Below, piece after piece: positions 45,601 to 56,508 of a DNA stretch of 64,000 nucleotides. The DNA comes from Beta vulgaris subsp. vulgaris (Eukaryota > Streptophyta > Magnoliopsida > Caryophyllales > Amaranthaceae): assembly GCF_026745355.1 (NCBI RefSeq), contig NC_079202.1, positions 42,362,561-42,426,560 on the forward strand, written 5' to 3'. Numbering within the stretch: position 1 is the stretch's first letter; each line of letters starts with the position of its first letter. The position numbers and the translations under genes are program-made. Below the pieces are notes generated by a model. It ran no database searches, was not told the DNA's origin, and saw only the letters and a list, made by a program, of their open reading frames with translations.

Positions 45601-46755
45601 ATATAACACTCTGATTTGGTCTTCGATATGTTGTAAGAATTGTCACACACATACTGCGGTTAATCAGTTCCAGGGTGAAATTTGTTCATTTATTTTTCAG
45701 CTATACTGCAAAGAATAGATAGACAATGGGTGTTTGGGCTAGAATGACGTTAAATGTGCAAATGTGCTTGAATTTAATTATGCTATCATTGCCATTTATT
45801 GTCCGCCGTGATCTCAGATTCTGATATTAGTTTTTATTTGCCAAGCCCAAACATCTTTGCTCCTTGCTCCTGTTCAAATTTTCTATTAGTCATATTCCAT
45901 GTGCAATTTAGTTAAGAGTTTAGAAGAGCTTCAAATAAGATCTTTATCCGAGTAAGCATTAAACCCGTTCCTATGTTCCTTTAAGGTCATTGCAAAGAGC
46001 ACTTGATCGGAGGCTATTTCTTCTCCTTCATGGAACTTCTTATGGCTCTCCTGACGGGAAGGCTGTATGGCATTTTCCAGAAAAGGTTTACGAGGATGAA
46101 GAGACGCTGCGAAAGGTATTAATCTCAGAAAGGGGTCCCCATCTTGTGTCTTTAGGTTATTTTTCTCATAATTTACTGCTCATTGCAGTGTGCGGAGTCT
46201 GCTCTACAATCTGTTCTGGGTGACCTTTCACACACATATTTCGTCGGAAATGCACCCATGGGCCATATGGCTGTACAGACAGCTGAAAAAGCAGATCCAT
46301 TAAAGGTATGTCTCTATCTGCTGCACAGATACATTTGAATCTGTTGTACGTTCAAGCCCTGAAACATAAATTAGGATAATATCCATTCCTTTTTCTAATT
46401 TTATATCTTTAAATTGTGACACAAATTTGAGACAAAGATAAATCCCCCCCCCCCCCCCCAAAAAAAACCTACATTCTGTGTTCGTGCAATCTTAACCGTT
46501 GATAAAGGACTTGGACGATCCATTTCCTAGAGAATTTAGACAGGATCCCGTCTATTGAAACGCAGAAACAAGATAACTTATCCTTGAGTTTTTTTGTTTT
46601 GTTCTTCGCAGAGATTCTTCTTTAAATCACAAGTAATTGCAACGAACAAGTTTAACATTGGTGGATGTGATGATTATGTTTGGGTGACGAAAGATGAACT
46701 ACTGGAATACTTCCCTGACCAAGCTGAGTACTTGAAGCAGATGATTATTAGTTGA
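42680..46755 (+). CDS. MRPL46: Mitochondrial large-subunit ribosomal protein mL46
   Basis: Component of the mitochondrial ribosome large subunit, of the nudix-like MRPL46 family. Six exons with GT-AG introns give 690 nt, 229 residues: 42680-42837, 43922-43987, 44729-44803, 45986-46115, 46189-46305, 46612-46755. The N-terminus is a likely mitochondrial targeting peptide (MQRKCTLPLMRSLRSFSSSS: basic, serine-rich, no acidic residues). The mature part begins KIVASVLFERLPVVIPKIDP, then SFRWKQQYQRIYPDEF, GKGDYQIDYKPASRITEADK, AVWHFPEKVYEDEETLRK, SVLGDLSHTYFVGNAPMGHM, and ends DDYVWVTKDELLEYFPDQAE to a final MIIS. These match plant mL46 closely along the full length, and exon phases join without loss. 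Intron 1 exceeds 1 kb; introns 2 and 3 are long and intron 3 holds a MITE. The upstream region is short between the Stowaway-like element and the ATG. It is the one complete host gene here. Confidence 0.95.
45069..45290. mobile_element. MITE in intron 3 of mL46
   Basis: Perfect 12-bp ends TCTTGGGTGTAA and TTACACCCAAGA, with similarity continuing inward (ACCATAATTTAT and AATAAGTTATGG). 222 bp, no coding content. I see no clear duplication, so the superfamily is undecided. A relative lies at 34727 and 41552, split by the copia element. Confidence 0.8.
46444..46459 (+). repeat. Poly-C run in intron 5 of mL46
   Basis: About 16 C residues followed by A7. It lies in the intron and does not affect the coding frame. 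Confidence 0.9.
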
Positions 46756-46933
46756 ATGGTGATTACTGAAGATTGAGTCAATTTTGTAGACTCCCTTAGC
46801 CTTCAACTACTGGAGTGTGTGTATTGTGATTACTTTAGTCTGAAATTCCGGCTAACTTTTGAGGCAACAGCGAATTAAGCTGTTCCAAATTTTGAAGTGC
46901 AATCAGCTTTCAGACTTGCCTTAATCGTTTGAG

Positions 46934-46939
46934 AATAAA
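46934..46939 (+). terminator. Candidate polyadenylation signal of mL46
   Basis: AATAAA about 180 bp after the stop codon, followed by T-rich sequence. The rest of 46756-47360 shows no other gene. Confidence 0.5.
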
Positions 46940-47367
46940 ATTATTATACCCTGTGTTAGTTGTCTGGGTTTTTGCATCTTGTAACCAATGTAACAATGAC
47001 AGACACGGTCTGATTGTTCAAATCTGAATTACTTGAGCATTTTATTAGGGGTGAAGCTTTCACAATTCACACTACCATTTGAAAAGGTGATGTAAGGTTT
47101 ACTGATCTGAATATATGGGGTTTACTAGTATATTGTTGAGGGGTGACTTTTTGCAATATGAAGTATCGTTTAGGATGAGTAGTTTTTTTTTAAGGGATTA
47201 AGATGAGTAATTGTTACATTATGAAGATGTTACTTGTCATATTATACAGGATACTGCATGTGTAAATGAATGTGAAAGTGAATGCGTCACATTATGCTTC
47301 TATATTTCTTTGAAGGAATAATATGTTTACATCCTTTTCAAAAATGACTCCGAAACTGAACTTCTAT

Positions 47368-48062
47368 ATATCACCCCACTGGTACTTAAAATTGGCCCCA
47401 AAATATTTGAAATTACATCAATAACTTTTCTCTTTTTTATTATTAAATCACCACCACCACCACCACTCACCTCCTGTTGGCTGCCACCACCACCCACTTA
47501 CCTCACTCCACCACCCTCCCCTCCATTGAAATTACCTCTCTCTCTCCTTCAACACCATATGCGTACCACCACCCACCTCGCTCCACCACCCTCACCTCCA
47601 CTTCCTTTGTCGCACACAACCATCACCACTGCAAACCTCTATGCAAAACCTTATGAATTTTTTTTAGAACAGTGAATGTTCGGCCAGGACGTTCGCCCAA
47701 TGGCCAGAACCACCTGGTCAGACGTTCTTACCATGGAACGAGCGTCTTGGCCGGACGTTCGCTGTTTTACAAAAAAAATCAGAAGGTTTTGTGCGTGGTG
47801 GAGTGAGGTGGAGGGAGGTAGGTGATGGTGGTGGAGGATCTGGAAAAGAGGAGAGGTCGCAGGTGGGGGTGGTGGGTGGTGTGGAAAAGAGGAGAGGGAA
47901 TGGCAGTGGGAAGGTAGGTGGTGGTGGGTGGTGTGAAAAAGAGGAGAAGGTGAAAGGGCAATGGGGAGGTAGGTGGTGGTGGTGGGTGGTGGAAAAGAGA
48001 AAAGGCTAAAATGGTCTATAAAAATAAATTTGGGGCGATTTTAAGTAATTTTAGGGTGATGT
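47368..48062. mobile_element. Large foldback element
   Basis: The left arm starts ATCACCCCACTGGTACTTAA, with AATTGGCCCCAAAATATTT following, and the right arm is its imperfect complement (AAATTTGGGGCGATTTTAAG, then GGGTGAT). Inside, CCACCACC/CTCACCTCC runs (47450-47600) oppose GGAGGTAGGTGGTGGTGG runs (47800-47995), and the centre is an inverted pair, GAATGTTCGGCCAGGACGTT and CGTCTTGGCCGGACGTTCGC. The whole could fold back over several hundred bases. No duplication identified and no transposase. Confidence 0.65.
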
Positions 48063-48278
48063 TTAACAATTCTCCGGCTCAATTTTCTTGGGTTTTAAAT
48101 AATAGTTTTCGACAATTCGGCCCAACCTGAAATAATGTCAACCAGAAAGCTTTTTGTTAGGGTCAGGTTGAACTTGACGTGATTGACTCGAAATTCTAAT
48201 TAAATTTTAGTAAAAAATATTTTTAAATGCAAACCCAAAACTTTTTGTACTCTATTGCATCATAGTAGTGTCCATACC

Positions 48279-48812
48279 TAAGGGTGATAATGAGCCTGAC
48301 AAGCTCGGTCAAAGCTCGGCTCGAGCTCGGTCTCGGCTCAAGACTTAAACAAGTCGAGCCGAGCTAGGCAAAACTCGGCTAGTAAAGCTCGTGAACAGCT
48401 CGATTATTATTTTATACTAAAAAAATATTTTATAATTAAAAAAATATTTTATATTAAAAATATTTATATTAAAAAATTGTTTATATATTAAAAAATTGTT
48501 TATATATTAAAAAATTATTTATATATATTAAAAATTATATTAAGTATTTCTTTTAAGATATTAACTACGGTATATAATAGAAGAAAGATAAAAAGAAAAG
48601 GTAAAAACAATTAAAAAGAAAACAAATTATAAACGAGCCTAAATGAGCTCAAGAGCTGAGCTCGAGTCGCAAATTCTAATCACGAACTCGAGCCGAGCTC
48701 GGCTCCCCCAAACTCCGCGAGCTCACGAGCCGAGGCGAGCCCCTGAAAAGTTAAACGAGCTTGAGCCGAGCCCAGTGCTATTTGGGCTCGGCTCACTCGA
48801 TAAGCACCCCTA
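48279..48812. mobile_element. hAT-type MITE 2
   Basis: Ends TAAGGGTGATAATGAG and GATAAGCACCCCTA, with an 8-bp duplication TCCATACC at 48271-48278 and 48813-48820. The interior is rich in GAGCTCGGCTCGAG-type repeats around an AT-rich core. No transposase. Confidence 0.9.
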
Positions 48813-48868
48813 TCCATACCCCATAGTGAGCTAGTGTGACTATGTGCTTGAGTAGTTTTTTAAAGAAC

Positions 48869-48942
48869 AAAATGAGTACTAAAATCTTTTTAGCATCGAA
48901 GTGAGTACTAAAACCTTTTTAGCAATCAAAGTGAGTACTAAA
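48869..48942 (+). repeat. Short tandem repeat GTGAGTACTAAAA(C/T)CTTTTTAGCA
   Basis: Two complete units plus a partial third, period about 34 bp. Confidence 0.75.
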
Positions 48943-49122
48943 TTTATTACTTATTACCTAATGGCTCGGCATATAAATTAAGAAACGAATATATAACTTT
49001 CGAGATTTTGAGTCTCCTTTCTAGCGCTGCGTTAAGTTTGGTTTCCACAGTCATGGGTCTCCATTCTTTCCACTCGAATTTCTGAGCCTTGTGATCTCTA
49101 TTTGGGATTCTCGTCAGTCGTA

Positions 49123-49884
49123 ATGGCTGATGATATTGCCTTTAAGGTTTCTAATCTTCGTATTACTGTTGAGGAAGATCGAACGATTGTTTTTGAGGGT
49201 GACGATCTTGATGAAAATAAGCACGACCTTGCCGCATCATTGGTGGTTAAGATCTTGACTGTTCGTTCATACAATTTTAAGGCGCTAAAAAGAACCCTAA
49301 ATCAAATATGGGCAATTTCAAAAGGTGCGATTTTTCGTAAAATTGAGAATGATCTATTTGTGGTACACTTTGCGTGTAAACGAGATCGAGACAAAGTTTT
49401 GGTTGGAAGGCCTTGGACATTCGACCAGAGCCTGGTTATGCTCCAAGAAATTGACGAAGACATTCAACCTTCAAATATTGCGATGAAGAGTTGCCCCTTC
49501 AGGGTTCACCTTTACAACTTACCAATGCGAAACCGATCCGAGAACCATATTCGCATGATAGGAGGATGTATAACGGAAGTTCTTAACTTGGACTTTGATG
49601 GTATTATGTGGGATAAATCGGCTCACTTAAAAATACTAGTAGATGTCACTCAATCCCTTAGGAGAGCGCAATGCATAACTATGAAGAATGGCACCACAAC
49701 TTTGGTTGAAATAAAGTACGAACGTCTGCCGACATTTTACTTTACTTGTGGAGTTATAGGCCACATTGAACGAGATTGCTTGAAGTCTACAGATGATGGA
49801 AGAGAGGAAGAGAAACAATGGGGTGCATGGCTTCGAGCTTCGCCACGTAAAAGGAGACAAAGGCTAGAAGAGGAAACAAAGTAA
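49123..49884 (+). CDS. LINE ORF1 (gag-like, DUF4283) protein, 253 aa
   Basis: RNA-binding, particle-forming protein of plant LINEs. ATG at 49123 (MADDIAFKV) is preferred over one 21 bp upstream because it follows the usual N-terminus. The DUF4283 region covers roughly residues 35-150 (RTLNQIWAISKGAIFRKIEN, GRPWTFDQSLVMLQEID), then a zinc-knuckle segment YFTCGVIGHIERDC near residue 213. The first zinc ligand is Tyr where Cys is expected (CX2C); TGC to TAC is a single change. The C-terminus is basic (RKRRQR). Confidence 0.82.
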   Translation: MADDIAFKVSNLRITVEEDRTIVFEGDDLDENKHDLAASLVVKILTVRSYNFKALKRTLNQIWAISKGAIFRKIENDLFVVHFACKRDRDKVLVGRPWTFDQSLVMLQEIDEDIQPSNIAMKSCPFRVHLYNLPMRNRSENHIRMIGGCITEVLNLDFDGIMWDKSAHLKILVDVTQSLRRAQCITMKNGTTTLVEIKYERLPTFYFTCGVIGHIERDCLKSTDDGREEEKQWGAWLRASPRKRRQRLEEETK

Positions 49885-50387
49885 TATCAACGTGGGGCTA
49901 GAAGGCATTGATTTTTATGGGAATCAAGTGGAGGTTGTAAAGTCTCTAATTCCTCCTGCCATGGTGGCTGAGCATACGAAAATAGTTTAGCAGGCCCAAG
50001 TGCCGACGATCAAGAAGACAGCTCGTAGTTTGAACGTAAGTAATGTGTCAGAATTTTTCGACGGCCCCTCAAAACTCAGGTGAACCACAAATTTTTTTTT
50101 AGTTGTTGCTGGAGATAGTAGCAATGCTACTAAGTTTAAAAGTAAAAGAATAAAAAATATGTTGTGCCACATGATGACAATTCTTTACTATTACACCCTT
50201 GTAATATTTCGAATGGACTTATGACTGGTGAAAAAGGGAAATTGGTGGATAATATGATGATTAATGATGAGATTGAACAAGCAGACTTAGGTGCTAAAAA
50301 ACAAAAGTTGAGTGTGCATTCTGTTACTGGCAGTGGTAATGACATTGTCGAGGCGGAGTTTGGGACTAACCAACCCCGCCAGGAGTT

Positions 50388-53300
50388 ATGAAAATATTAT
50401 GTTGGAACTATCAGGGAATGGGTAACCCTTGGACAGTTTGCCAAATGAGGAGACTTTATGAGTCGTATACCCCCGGCATATTTTTTGTGTCAAAAACAAA
50501 GGTTACAAAAAATATTGTGGAGTAAAAAGAGGAGAGTTTGGGGTTTTCCAATGCTTATGGTGTGTCGAGTGTGGGGAGGTATTTGCATTTTTTTGGAAGG
50601 ACGAGACTATTTCTTTCACTTTGGTTTCGTTTTTCTAGAATCATATTTGTGGCGATGTTGTTAGTAGGGGTGATAAAACTTGGAGATTTGTGGGGATCTA
50701 CGGATGGCCGGAGGAGGAAAATAAACAAAAAACATGGACGTTGATTAATAAGCTTTGTGAGGAGTATCATGGGCCGATTGTTTTGGGTGGTGATTTTAAT
50801 GAAATTTTGAGTTACGATGAGAAGGAGGGGGGCTCGAACAGAGATAGGAGGGCTATGGATCGGAGTGTTTTCGTGATGTGATGGCGAGTTGTAGGTTGGG
50901 TGAGCTGCGGTTTGTGGGGGCAGTGGTATACTTGGGAGAGGGCTCGAAGTCCGGAGACGAGAATTAGAAAGAGACTTGATCGATTTATAATATCTCGTGG
51001 TTGGTTGTAGTTGTTCCCCGAGGCTTTCATCGAGCATTCGGTAAGATACAACTCGGATCATGTTGCGGTAGTGTTAAAAGAAAGTGCTAGTAGCGAGGGA
51101 ACGAGTGAGGGGTAATCGTGGCTTTTTGGATTTGAGACTGGGTGGTTGTTAAATGAGACTCGTGAAGAGGTAGTGAAGAATGCTTGGGGTAAAACGGAAG
51201 GTGAGCACATTACTAAGAGATTGGGTGCGGTGGCGGGAGATTTGCAAGGGTGGAGTAAGAAGAGCTTCGGGAATTTAAAAAGCAAATTGCTCGAGTTGAG
51301 AAAAAGCTTCATGAGGCACAGAGTGGTCCGACTTCGAGGGAGAATTGTGAACTTTGTGTGCTTTGGAGAGTGAGCTTGATGTTTTACATGCTAAAAATGA
51401 GGCTTCCTGGTACCTGCGTTCGAGAGTTGCGGAAGTAAAGGATGGGGACAGAAACACTGCCTATTTCCATCATAAGGCGTCTCAGAGGAAAAAGAGGAAC
51501 TATATTCATGGCGTCAAGGATAGAGATGGCGTGTGGCAAACGGAGGAAGAGAACATCGAGAGGGAGGTGGATCGATACTTTGACACGATTTTCACCTCAT
51601 CCGAGCCATCTGGAGATAATTTGCATGAAGTTTTGAAGCATGTGAGATCTTTTGTGACCCAAGAATACAATGAGATTTTGATTCGCCCATACACAAAAGA
51701 GGAGATTGATGTTGCATTGAGTGAGATGCACCCTTTGTAAGGCTCCCGGGCCTGATGGGATGCATGCTATTTTTTTATCAGAGGTTCTGGCATATCTTTG
51801 GAGATGAGGTATGTACTTATATTCGCAATATTTTACATAACGTTGCTTGCCCAGGAGATGTTAATTGTACTAATATTGCTCTTATTCCAAAAGTGAAATC
51901 TCCTATTGGTGTTTCTGAGTTTAGGCCTATCAATTTATGTAATGTATTGTACAAATAGCTTCTAAAGCTCTTGTTCTGAAGCTCAAACAAATTTCTCCCT
52001 GCAATTGTAACTGTGAATCAAAGTGCTTTTGTCCATGGAAGAATGATTTCGGATAACTCTCTCATTGCTCTGTACGTAGATCTTTCATACAATGAAGAAG
52101 AGGAATAATAGCAGGAAAGGCTTGATTGGGATGAAACTTGACATGAGTAAAGCCTACGATAGAGTGGAGTGGGGTTTTCTCAGGAAGCTCCTACTGACAA
52201 TGAGTTTTGATGGAAGATGGGTTAATCTGGTGATGAGATGTGTTTCAACAGTTTCGTATTCCTTCATTATTAATGGAAGAGTATGTGATTATGTGACTCC
52301 CTCTAGAGGATGCGCCAGGGTGATCCTTTAACTCCGTTCCTGTTTATCTTGGTTGCTGATGTATTTTCTCAGATGATTTAACAAAAGGTGGCTAAGAAAG
52401 AAATTCATGGTGTTAAAGTAAGCCGGAATGTTCCAGAAATCTCTCACCTTCTTTTTGCAGATGACAGTCTTCACTTTTTCAAGGCTACCCGACAGGAATG
52501 CTTGACAATAGTTAATATTCTCAACAAATATGAAGCATCATCTAGGTAGAAAATTAATTATGAAAAGTCGAAAGTATCCTTTAGTAGTTGTATAAGCTCT
52601 GAGAAAAAAGAAAAATTGATTAATCTTCTCCATATGAGGCAAGTTGACATACACCATAAGTATCTTGGTATTCCATCTATCTGTGGGAGATCTAGAAAGT
52701 GATTTTTCGGGAACTTTTAGATAGAATGTGGAAGAAGTTGAGGGGTTGGAAAGAAAAGTTGTTGTCAAGAGCTGGGAAAGAGGTTCTCATCAAGGCTGTT
52801 ATCCAAGCATTGCCTACATAACTGATGGGAGTTTACAAGCTTCATGTTGCTGTTATACAAGAAATCCACTCTGCTATGGCTCGATTTTGGTGGGGAGGGA
52901 AAGGGGATGACGGAAAATGCATTGGCTAAGTTGGGAGAAAATGTGTAAACCCAAGTGTATAGGGGGTATGGGATTTAAGGACCTTTGCGGTTTTTAATGA
53001 TGCTTTGTTGGGTAAACAAGTTTGGCAATTATTACATTACAAAAAGTCACTTTTGAGCCGGGTAATGAGTGCCAAGTATTATCCTCATGGTGATGTTTGT
53101 CAAGCGAGGTTAGCATGTTCGAATAGCTATTCGTGGCGGAGTATTTGGGGTGCGAAGAGTTTGGTGTTGGAAGGTTTGATTTGGAGGGTTGGAGACGACA
53201 TGAAAATTGACATATGAAGCGCACCATGGTGGGGGACGAAGGAGGTAGATTCACCAAGAGTGCTCGAGTGGAGGGACTAGAAGTGGTGGGGGATTTAATG

Positions 53301-54467
53301 AATGTTGAAAGAACGGAGTGGAATATGAAAGTTATTGAGAGACTTTTCAATGAACGAGACCAACATTGTATTATGGTGATCCCTTTAAGTGCTAGATGTT
53401 TACAAGACGAATTAACTTGAGCGTACTCTAAGGATGACATTTATTCGGTGAAAATCGCTTATATGTTGGGTAAAGGTGGGAACCTGGATGATTTTCATAG
53501 AGTGTTGAATATATTTGTTGAGCTTGAATGTGTCGCCTAAGGAACGCCACTTCATGTGACATGCTTGCACAAGCTTACTCCCGGGACGGGATGTGCTTAA
53601 GCGACGCCACCTCGCTGAAGAAGCATGTTCCCTTTGCTGTGTTAGAGAGGATGAGACACAACTACATTTATTCTATCGCTGCCCGATGTCTCTAAAGTTG
53701 TGGGAAGAGCTGGGTAGTTACATGTTATTGCAAGGGGTGGAAAATGAAGCCATGTGTGATACCCTCGTCAGATGGAGTGAGGTGGATGCAAATGTAGTTC
53801 AAAAGGGCTGTTATATCCTTTGGAATGTTTGGGCCGAAAGAAACAAGAAAGTCTTTGAGAATACAAGCACCCTTCCACTGTTGTGTGCCAGAGAATTATG
53901 AGACAAGTTGATGAATTTAATCAATATGCTGTGAGGATTTATGATGGAGTGCGACCCACTTCAGCTCCGAGCCCAGCCCGATGGTATGCTCCCCCTGCTG
54001 GCGCTATCAAATTGAACATGGATGCAAACTTGGTCGATGTAGGATGGGTGAGACTTGGTGTGATAGCCTGCAACTCGTAAGGTAAGGTGTGCTTCGCTGC
54101 AACTAGGCGTGTGCGTGCCTACTGGCCTCCCAAGGTAGCAGAATGTAAGACCATTCATATGGCAACCGGTTTAGCCAAAGCTCATAGTTATGGCGATGTG
54201 ATTTTTGAGTCCGACTCTCTAGTAGCTACGAAAAGATTAACATAAGCAGCAATTTTCTTCTCAGCTTTGGATGCAATACTTGAGGACATTCTTTCTATGT
54301 GTAATGCCTTTTCTTCTATTTCATTTTCTAATGTTAAAAGGGATGGAAATATTGATGCCCATAACCTCGCTAGAGCTGTTCCGTTTGGTGTTGAGCAATG
54401 TTGGGAGCGTCATTGTCCTAGTGTTGTAACACCTTATGTACTTATGGATACTTTGTTCCTTGATTAA
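50388..54467 (+). pseudogene. LINE ORF2 remnant (endonuclease, reverse transcriptase, RNase H)
   Basis: Starts MKILCWNYQGMGNPWTVCQM, the apurinic endonuclease N-terminus (WN). GPIVLGGDFNEILS appears at about 50774 (catalytic DFN). Reverse transcriptase: APGPDGMHA at 51740, IGMKLDMSKAYDRVEWGFL at 52125, HLLFADDSLHFF at 52450 (catalytic ADD). A zinc-binding tail is at about 53593-53900 (CSLCCVREDETQLHLFYRCP), then RNase H (PAGAIKLNMDANL at about 53997, ESDSLVATKRL, NIDAHNLARAV). At least ten frame or stop interruptions, for example after RTLYESY near 50460 and at 51958. Much more decayed than the LINE at 55698. Confidence 0.88.
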
Positions 54468-54479
54468 TGCACTTCTTTT

Positions 54480-55126
54480 TAGACCTGGCAATCGGACAAT
54501 TCAAATCGGATTCGGACCGGATCAATTCAGATCAGACCATTTTCGGATCAAGTTATGTTCGGACCGGGTTCGGACCGGACCGGACCATTTCGGATCGGGC
54601 CAAAATTCGGATTAGGTTTCGCATCATGATCGGATTGGGATGCTTTTCGGATCGGACGGTTGTGGGTCGGATGATGGATTGTCTCACCTTTATTATGTAT
54701 GGAGTTGTTACTCCTTAACTGGTCTCATGGTTTCTTTGACTATGAGCTTTTGTTATGTATATATGGAACTGCCACTCTTTGTGCTTTCTAAAGGCATACA
54801 TAACTAATTTGCATAGTCAGAACTTGTGCTAAAGAGTACTTGTGATAATCGTTTTTTTGAAACGGGTTAATTTCGGGTACTTCGAATCAAAGCCTAATGG
54901 AAGCCAATAATTTCTTATTGCTTTAGATCGAGTTACCTTTGAATCGGGTTGATTTCGGATCGGGCAAGATCATATCGTATCATTCGGATTTCGGATGAGT
55001 TTCGGATCAAGATTATTTCGGACCGGATTCGGACCGAACCGGACCATTTTGGATTCGGACCAAGGTTCGGACCCAGATCGGACCACGGATCGGATTTTCG
55101 GATCAGGACCAACTTTGCCAGGTCTA
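54480..55126. mobile_element. hAT-type MITE 3 in the LINE tail
   Basis: Perfect 12-bp ends TAGACCTGGCAA and TTGCCAGGTCTA, with CTTCTTTT duplicated on both sides (54472-54479 and 55127-55134). Interior full of CGGATCGGACCGG-type repeats. Because the flanks are T-rich, the exact border could shift by one or two bases. Confidence 0.85.
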
Positions 55127-55170
55127 CTTCTTTTTCACCTCAAAAAAATAAATAAATTAAGAAACGAATA

Positions 55171-55680
55171 AAGTAATGAAAATGAGACCACATGTCCATA
55201 AAATTAGGGGTGTAAGTGGATTGGACTGGATTGGATTTTGCCAAATTCAAATCTAGCCTAAAGTTTTTTGGACTCCAGAAATTGAGTCCAAGTCCGATCC
55301 AAATATTTTTTGAGTCCAGTCTAGTCTGATAATTTTTTCTTGAGTCTGAATTCAGTCCAGTCTAGTTCGATTATTGTATTAATTTCTTCCTCCAATTTAG
55401 ATTCAATGGTTCACAATGTTTTCTCATAATTGAATAAGCTCATTATATCCCTTACATAAAATAAGACACATACATATATTATGTTATATATATAAATAAT
55501 AAATATATATACATAATATATATAAATATTAAATATACATACATTATATATATAAATATTTTTAGAAATTGTAACCAGTGAATGGAATAACCATGAGTCC
55601 CTTTCATTCTACCCAAAAAAAAATATTTAGAAATTGTCAATGAGAAATACAGGAACAATAAAAGGAGGAAGTAATAGTTA
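55171..55680. other. AT-rich spacer with possible truncated hAT MITE
   Basis: TAGGGGTGTAAGTGGATTGG at about 55206 looks like one end of a fourth hAT-type element, followed by GAGTCCAGTCTAGT-type repeats, but no matching CACCCCTA end is seen. The remainder is TATATA-rich (55470-55560). No gene. Confidence 0.35.
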
Positions 55681-56508
55681 TACATTTGTAATCTATAAAA
55701 AGATGAAGAGAGAGAAAGCTAGAGAGAGAAAGAGAAAGCGAAAAAGAGCGAAAAAAAAAAGAGAAAGCCCCTTCAGTTTCCTTCCGAAACCCTACTTTTC
55801 CAGCGAAAGTTTCTGCAATTTTCGCCCTTTAATGATTGCTTCTGTACTTCCAATGTTAATTATCAAAGTAAATCCTTCTCTTGTCGAATCAATTGTTCTA
55901 AGAGAGAGGCGTGTTGGCAAAATTGCCTAGTAGTGTTGATTAGGTCTACGAAAGTTAGAGTGATTAATAGAGTTAATTCATATCTACCCTATGTTCATAG
56001 GGTTAATTCTCAATTAGAGCTATGGTTTATAGCCTCTAATGATGATAGCCAGGCTGGAATTGCTTTTCTTATTCTGATTTGGCTCTTTCTAGGGTTTCCT
56101 GTGAGAATTGGGGCTTTCTATTGGGTGAGTGTTTTCAGTGCATTTATTAATTGGCAGAGAAGTGGAGTGGTGTGTGAGTTTAAGGTGCCTTTTGTGGTGT
56201 TGTCATTCATTACAATTGTAGGGGTCCTCTTAATTCTCTTCGAGTTTTGGCGTGCTGTTCATCAATCTCTCAGAAATTCACTCCATACTGGCAACCTAGC
56301 ATTTATGGCGATGGTAAGTAACATTAATCAGTTATTTGAGCAGATTTGTGCTTGTGCTGGCTCCGGTATTAACTACTATATAAACCCTAAGAAGGTGAGT
56401 TTTTTAACCACTTCTCTTCTCCATCTCTTTCCTATATTCTGGTACTGTAGTCTTTCTTTTCTTTGGCTCTCTCTAATTCTTTCCCAAGTTTTATTTCTTA
56501 TTTTGGCT

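Larger units (their letters stand above)
48992..55151 (+). mobile_element. Old L1-type LINE with ORF1 and decayed ORF2
   Basis: A 19-bp direct duplication, ATAAATTAAGAAACGAATA, lies at 48973-48991 and 55152-55170, and the right copy is preceded by an A-rich tail (CAAAAAAATAA). Between them are an intact ORF1 and an ORF2 with many stops (endonuclease, reverse transcriptase, zinc-binding reverse-transcriptase tail, RNase H). The hAT MITE at 54480-55126 sits just before the tail, so the LINE itself is about 5.5 kb. The intact duplication shows full-length or near full-length insertion. Confidence 0.9.
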
